Below, piece after piece: positions 5,290-9,332 of a DNA stretch of 9,332 bases. The position numbers were made by a program, and so were the translations under genes. The notes under the pieces are model-generated. The model searched no databases. It was given only the letters and a program-made list of their open reading frames with translations, and was not told the DNA's origin. How positions within the stretch are numbered: position 1 is the first letter of the stretch; the number at the start of each line of letters is the position of its first letter. The stretch is from an uncultured Oscillospiraceae bacterium (GTDB lineage: Bacteria > Bacillota > Clostridia > Oscillospirales > Acutalibacteraceae): contig CAJKBW010000104.1 in NCBI GenBank assembly GCA_905198295.1, forward strand, positions 1 to 9,332, read 5' to 3'.

Positions 5290-6561
5290 TCAATGCGCTC
5301 TTTTATAGGCCTGTTCCAGCATTGCCCACGTCATATCGGAAATATATTGAATTTCCCCGGAAGTAAAGTCATACTGTTTTGGCGCATGTGAGTTCATCAT
5401 TTGCAGCATATTTATTATGGCCGATTTGCCATATCCACGGTTAAAACGAAAATCATCACGATGTTCAACATAGCCGTCGCGCATCTGAAGATAAAGCCGT
5501 TTAATTTCCTTATCCATTTTATCGCGACGTTCTTGCGGTGACACATTAAACACTGCCGCTCCAGTATCGCTTACATTACTGGCAATTTCGGCGATCTCAC
5601 TATCCGTCCAGTTCCCCTCAGGAACGTTTTTTATCAACAGTGTAGGGTCTACTTCTGTCAAATCCTGAACGAATTCTGGCTCTTGCTGCAATTCTGTTCC
5701 TGTGTACGATTCCCCAAGCTTCAGATCGGTCAGTGCCTGCTGAATGCTTTTGGGAAGCTGGTCTATCCGATATTCAACTCCATACTGATCTTTCACAATG
5801 TCGTTGTTGTCTATGCCGCCAAAGCCGTTTATGGTATCCTTTGTTTTGGTGTACGTCCTTAGCTCAGCAGGGAGAATCTCGCCGCCGGAAGAAGTCTCCG
5901 GGTTGGCTGCCGCATTACGTGAGAAGATCGCGTTAAACTTGTTCCAGGCCTGTTGCGCTATCGCCGCCTGCGCTGCCAGCGCCGCCTCCTGCTCTCTGGC
6001 TTTGGCCTCGGCCGCCTGCGCCTGCATCTGGGCGTTATACGCGCTCGTGCCCTGCTGTGCGGCGCTGCTGCGCAGACTTTCCAGCGCGCTGCCATACCAC
6101 CTTTCGGTGGCGTTGCGGATATCCGCCTCCTGCTGAATCTTCTGCGCGGCGCTGTTTCCGAGCAGCTGGTCGATCCTATCCTGCAGCTCCTGCGTCTTCT
6201 GCTGCTGGGACAGCCGCACCTGCGCATCGGCGTTGCCGCGCTGAAGCGCGATCGCCGTCTGCTGGGTGCGGTTGAGGCCGGAATCGGTCAGCCCCATGTT
6301 GGCCATCGTTTCCTGTACCTGCCGGCGGTTGACAAGCTCCTGCACCGCGTTGGCGTCGTACAGCTTGCCGTACAGCGCGGGCAGCTCGTCGAGCTGGGTC
6401 TGATAGGGCTTCGCAGAAGCCGCCGCCGCCTTGTCGATGGCCGCGTTCGTCTGCTGGATCAGTTTGTCGTCTGCCTGTGTGCGCTGTTCTTTCAGCCTGT
6501 CCGCCTCGGTTTTCCCCTGGCTGTACAGCTCGTCAATATAATTCTGTACCGATTTTGCCAT
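5290..6561 (-). CDS. Gln/Ala-rich coiled-coil phage protein, possible internal virion or injection protein (423 aa)
   Basis: I do not recognise a named family. The first ~215 residues are almost wholly helical and rich in Gln, Ala, Glu and Arg (for example AVQELVNRRQVQETMANMG, then a QQQKTQELQDRIDQLLG stretch), predicting long coiled coils. The last ~200 residues are more mixed and end in MLEQAYKRAH. There is no signal peptide or membrane span. The ATG abuts the TGA of the tail gene (TGAATG), with GGGGAGG about 8 nt upstream, indicating translational coupling. A Gln/Ala-rich helical protein between tail and toxin-like genes fits an ejected virion protein or an adaptor that packages the large proteins downstream; that is inference. 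Base composition falls from GC-rich (about 5930-6550) to more AT-rich in the C-terminal half, so the protein may be a mosaic. The stop lies 33 bp before the next gene. Confidence 0.55.
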   Translation of the reverse strand: MAKSVQNYIDELYSQGKTEADRLKEQRTQADDKLIQQTNAAIDKAAAASAKPYQTQLDELPALYGKLYDANAVQELVNRRQVQETMANMGLTDSGLNRTQQTAIALQRGNADAQVRLSQQQKTQELQDRIDQLLGNSAAQKIQQEADIRNATERWYGSALESLRSSAAQQGTSAYNAQMQAQAAEAKAREQEAALAAQAAIAQQAWNKFNAIFSRNAAANPETSSGGEILPAELRTYTKTKDTINGFGGIDNNDIVKDQYGVEYRIDQLPKSIQQALTDLKLGESYTGTELQQEPEFVQDLTEVDPTLLIKNVPEGNWTDSEIAEIASNVSDTGAAVFNVSPQERRDKMDKEIKRLYLQMRDGYVEHRDDFRFNRGYGKSAIINMLQMMNSHAPKQYDFTSGEIQYISDMTWAMLEQAYKRAH

Positions 6562-8709
6562 TCAGCGAACCTCCCCGTTCACCTCGTATTTGAGCACCAT
6601 GTTGTCCACGGCCATGTTCCCGTCGCTTTCCGCCCGGATGCCGAACTGCCGCACCCGGTTGACGCCGGGGGTCATGGCCCATTCCCGCATTTTCCCATCG
6701 CCGTAAGCGCCGATGCGGCAGACGTCCTCCTGCACCCCGTCCTCGGTGATGTACGCCAGGGACATAAACCCATCCGCCGTATCGGCGGCGCCCAGATGCA
6801 GCCGGCGGATGAATTTGTTGCGGTCGGGGCTGCCGAAATCGAATACCTTTGTCTGGAAGGAGGCCTGTATCCGGCTGTCCTTATACAAGTGAACATAGCT
6901 GTCTTCATTGGGAAAATACGGGGTTACGTCTTTCTGCCCCTGCAGGGAGTACAACTGCACGTAGGCCTTTGTATCCCCTTTCATCACCTGACCGGCAATA
7001 ACCCCCCGGGTATCCCGTGCCAAAAAACGGAAGAAATTTACCCCCTCCAGCGAAAGATCCCAAATATACCACTCGATGTCTTTCTGCAGGCTTTCTGCCC
7101 GTGCGTAAGAAGACGCATGAACAAATCCGGGAGCACCGTAATCGAACAGATACATGTGGTTGTTTACCAACAGGGCGTAATGTCCGCAGTAGTCTCCGGC
7201 AGAAGCCTTGTCCCACTTGTCCTTTTCAATCTTTAAAAGCTCCGGCCGGATCATGCCGGATATTTCATAGGCATTTCGTTCGTTGTACTGGTTAGCCGTA
7301 GCCAGCACATACACTTTCGCCTCGGAGGTAGCCCAAATCAACCGGTTGTTGCACAGCTGAATGGTGTCCGGGCAGTCGCAGCCAATGCCGGAACTGAGCT
7401 GAGTTAAGGGAAACACGGCGGAATGTGCGGTCACATCTACCACCTGTCCCTCGATTACATCCTGCGCGGTAAAGGCTTCGCCCGCCGCATAGGTCGCGTA
7501 ATAAATCTCGCGTTCCTTAAAAATAACCAGCATGTCGGCCTGCTTGCCGAACGCGGTGACCGCGTTGTCCGAATCGCCGACATAGGCATAGTTGTTTTCC
7601 GGAAAATACAGCGGATTATTGATATCGCTCCAATGGATGAGGTTGGGCCGCTGCGGATTTCCCCCTACAAACAACCGGGAACCTCCGTTAATTCCGGAAG
7701 AGTCGCCGCCAAACCAGGTGTAAAAGGTCATATCGCCGATAACGCAAAACGTATCTTCCCCGGTTTTGGAAGCCGTAATTTCCACATTACTGCTGATGCC
7801 TGCCGAAGGACAGGCAACCGCACCGGAAGCGTTTTTAAACCAGAAATACCCGCCGGTCCGCGATACTTCCACGCTGAGCCCGGAAACAGATTGTGTGGAT
7901 ACCGAACTGTTTTTCGGGATGGTAAAGGAAAAGGTCTGCCCGCCGGCCATGACATAGGAGCCGGTGATTTCCGAATTAGCCAAATTCTTCTGCGGAAGGA
8001 AGAAATAGATGCCCTTTCCATCGGTTGTAAACCGCGCTCTGAAGCGCGGCGTCAGCAGATTGTATCCTTCATAAAATGTACCCGTCACCTTGGCATCCCC
8101 GACGCTGGTGGCACCAACACCGTTGACCATCACCAGCGGCGCATAGATATCCTCACGCATATCGACAAAACCGCTGTCGTATTTATTCGGCGTGCCATAT
8201 ACATCCCCCGTGTTGAAAAGGACGAGGCCTTCGTGGCCGTAAAATATATCGTTGCTATTGCCGGTAAGATCAATATACATTCCCGACGCGGGCACAACAT
8301 CGCCTGTTGTGCCGATTGCGGTATCCCAGGGAATGCAGACGGTTCCATCATAAAACAGTCGTTTTATGTAGATGTTGCAGCTCTTGTTCTCTTCATCCCG
8401 CCTTATTTCAAAAATTGTCCGGTAATAATCCTCATCGCCAATAAGATCAAAATGGTCGTTTTTGTAGCCTTTTTGTTCCTTACTGTCGATGTAAAAATCC
8501 TCGTCATGAACAGACAAAGCGCCATGCGTTTCATCGGTATACAGCCCCGGCCTTGTACGCAGCGCCTGATCCTTCCACCACATATTTTTCACATCGGTAA
8601 GCTGGTCGTCCTCGACCAGGTTCGGGGCGTCGTTGAGGTTGACGCCGCCGCACAGGGCCGGGATGGTAACCCGGTATTGTGAACCCTCGCGCAATTTCGG
8701 AAATCGCAT
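6562..8709 (-). CDS. Putative phage neck/tail structural protein, beta-rich (715 aa)
   Basis: This large protein is probably part of the virion neck or tail. The N-terminus runs through IPALCGGVNLNDAPNLVED, then LTDVKNMWWKDQALRTRPGL. An opening of this kind (few-residue leader, GGVN/LND motif, 'KNMWWKDGALRTRPG'-like motif) is typical of podoviral tail or packaged-DNA-stabilising proteins that form beta-propeller-like structures; this is recalled knowledge. The rest is rich in short strands, Gly, Thr and aromatic residues, with no signal peptide or clear membrane segment. GGAGGG precedes the ATG with 8 nt spacing. The TGA stop is followed directly by the ATG of the next gene. Position between a connector-like gene and a coiled-coil gene agrees with a neck/tail role. 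Long open frames on the opposite strand (5953-7236, 7423-8682) are shadows of this gene and the next. Confidence 0.6.
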   Translation of the reverse strand: MRFPKLREGSQYRVTIPALCGGVNLNDAPNLVEDDQLTDVKNMWWKDQALRTRPGLYTDETHGALSVHDEDFYIDSKEQKGYKNDHFDLIGDEDYYRTIFEIRRDEENKSCNIYIKRLFYDGTVCIPWDTAIGTTGDVVPASGMYIDLTGNSNDIFYGHEGLVLFNTGDVYGTPNKYDSGFVDMREDIYAPLVMVNGVGATSVGDAKVTGTFYEGYNLLTPRFRARFTTDGKGIYFFLPQKNLANSEITGSYVMAGGQTFSFTIPKNSSVSTQSVSGLSVEVSRTGGYFWFKNASGAVACPSAGISSNVEITASKTGEDTFCVIGDMTFYTWFGGDSSGINGGSRLFVGGNPQRPNLIHWSDINNPLYFPENNYAYVGDSDNAVTAFGKQADMLVIFKEREIYYATYAAGEAFTAQDVIEGQVVDVTAHSAVFPLTQLSSGIGCDCPDTIQLCNNRLIWATSEAKVYVLATANQYNERNAYEISGMIRPELLKIEKDKWDKASAGDYCGHYALLVNNHMYLFDYGAPGFVHASSYARAESLQKDIEWYIWDLSLEGVNFFRFLARDTRGVIAGQVMKGDTKAYVQLYSLQGQKDVTPYFPNEDSYVHLYKDSRIQASFQTKVFDFGSPDRNKFIRRLHLGAADTADGFMSLAYITEDGVQEDVCRIGAYGDGKMREWAMTPGVNRVRQFGIRAESDGNMAVDNMVLKYEVNGEVR

Positions 8710-8712
8710 ATG

Positions 8713-9093
8713 TTATCCCTCCGCTGGTGCCGGCAGTACATCTGCCCTTGTTTTCAGGGGTCTTTTCACCGCGTTCCGCTTCTGCTGATAGAGCGTGGCG
8801 TAAAGCTGCTGATTCGCGCCGTCCCCGTCCGCCTGCGCGAGGAACATGGCCACCCCGTATGGCATGACATTTTCGACCGCCGCAACGGACAGCGGGATAT
8901 TCTCGTTCACGTTCACAAGCGGCTGGTATACCTCGTCCTTTTCCAGCGGCCACAAATCGGCCATAACCTGATTGAGCACATCCAGCTCGCGGCGGAACAG
9001 CTCGGCGGACTGCGCGCCGTTTACCGCGCCGTCAATGCCGGTGTAGCCCAGCAGAAGCAGCGCGCGGTTGAATACATCGTTTCCCGTCTTCAT
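8713..9093 (-). CDS. Putative phage head-tail connector / tail accessory protein (126 aa)
   Basis: This small, mostly helical protein is probably a virion adaptor between portal and tail. It starts MKTGNDVFNRALLLLGYTG and continues with a helical stretch (LDVLNQVMADLWPLEKDE), then a segment ending in YQQKRNAVKRP. That layout resembles the short tail-accessory or connector proteins of podovirus-like phages; the resemblance is from memory, not a search. The ATG at 9093 was chosen because AAAGGGGA lies just upstream. The frame stays open further upstream, with a GTG at 9300, but that start has no ribosome binding site and would translate the hairpin-rich leader. The stop codon lies 3 bp before the next gene and overlaps that gene's ribosome binding site, so the two are probably translationally coupled. 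It is the first gene of the visible virion operon. The coding call is solid and the function is moderate. Confidence 0.6.
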   Translation of the reverse strand: MKTGNDVFNRALLLLGYTGIDGAVNGAQSAELFRRELDVLNQVMADLWPLEKDEVYQPLVNVNENIPLSVAAVENVMPYGVAMFLAQADGDGANQQLYATLYQQKRNAVKRPLKTRADVLPAPAEG

Positions 9094-9123
9094 CGTATTT
9101 CCCCTTTCTTTGAGACGCCTGCC

Positions 9124-9328
9124 GGCGACAAGTCGCCAGCCGGAAGAAATCCTCGCAGACCAAACGCCGGCCTGCGTTTCGGAAAGCGTTCCGCTTCCGA
9201 AACCGGATTTTTCCTTGCCCGGTATCGGGCAGAAAACCGCTGCCGGCTTATCGGCAGACACACCTGCACGGCAAGTATGCGGCGCAGCCATGTTCAGCAC
9301 AATACTGCACGGGTGCCGCGCCGCACCC
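9124..9328. repeat. Series of five short hairpins in the non-coding leader
   Basis: Inverted repeats at 9124-9137 (5 bp, 4-nt loop, extendable), 9176-9203 (11 bp with one bulge, 5-nt loop), 9216-9231 (6 bp, 4-nt loop), 9240-9257 (6 bp, 6-nt loop) and 9311-9328 (6 bp, 6-nt loop). They occupy the 239-bp stretch before the first virion gene. None has a T-tract like a standard terminator. A frame is open through it but has no ribosome binding site. Confidence 0.6.
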
Positions 9329-9332
9329 CCTT

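Noticed and set aside
5953..7236. Long plus-strand open frame (427 aa)
   Set aside because: It runs antisense across two well-supported minus-strand genes, its product is Arg/Leu/Val-rich with no recognisable domains, and no ribosome binding site was seen. It is a by-product of GC-rich codon use.
7423..8682. Long plus-strand open frame (419 aa)
   Set aside because: It is antisense to the 715-aa structural gene, with no ribosome binding site and an unnatural composition. A shadow frame.
8531..8953. Minus-strand open frame (140 aa) bridging the first two genes
   Set aside because: It overlaps both adjacent genes in another frame, has no good ribosome binding site and no paralogue support, unlike the nested genes at 1107-1325 and 4110-4334.
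9094..9300. N-terminal extension of the connector-like protein from GTG at 9300
   Set aside because: No ribosome binding site, translation would run through the hairpin series, and the ATG at 9093 has a purine-rich site and starts a natural-looking N-terminus.
1..9332. CRISPR array, tRNA genes, insertion sequences, attachment sites
   Set aside because: No regular repeat-spacer array, cloverleaf, transposase or tRNA-like end was seen. The repeats present are coding linkers and paralogue segments.

Overview
The window is a stretch of phage or prophage late genes, all on the minus strand, so transcription runs from position 9332 towards position 1. GC-rich backbone genes, strong AGGAGG-type ribosome binding sites and tight stop/start packing suggest a Bacillota (Clostridia-like) host or its phage. 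This is inferred from style, not from a marker gene.

Layout in transcription order. 9332-9094 is a short non-coding leader holding five small hairpins. 9093-8713 encodes a 126-aa protein resembling head-tail connector or tail accessory proteins. 8709-6562 encodes a 715-aa beta-rich neck/tail protein. 6561-5290 encodes a 423-aa Gln/Ala-rich coiled-coil protein. 5256-2896 encodes a 786-aa multidomain protein: a Gly/Ala-rich segment, a zinc-metallopeptidase-like module with HESVH, a repeated linker, and an AT-rich C-terminal tip. 2883-2518 encodes a 121-aa AT-rich protein 12 bp behind it, placed like an immunity gene. An intrinsic terminator follows at 2372-2338, and its U-tract touches the start codon of a second large gene, 2337-40 (765 aa). 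That protein is a paralogue of the 786-aa protein with a different tip. Its own immunity gene, if there is one, lies beyond position 1.

The pair looks like a virion-associated polymorphic toxin system. It has conserved delivery and peptidase parts, swappable C-terminal effectors, and at least one adjacent candidate immunity gene. Direct repeats at the linkers offer a route for module exchange. The toxin role is inferred from architecture, not shown.

The most unusual feature is a small gene buried out of frame inside each large gene (1325-1107 and 4334-4110). The two small proteins (72 and 74 aa) are homologous. Each has a strong AGGAGGGG site exactly 6 nt before its ATG, and each ends just before the peptidase module. 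Base composition by codon position fits the small frame better than the large one, yet the large frame has been kept free of stops in both copies. This looks like a conserved overprinted gene.
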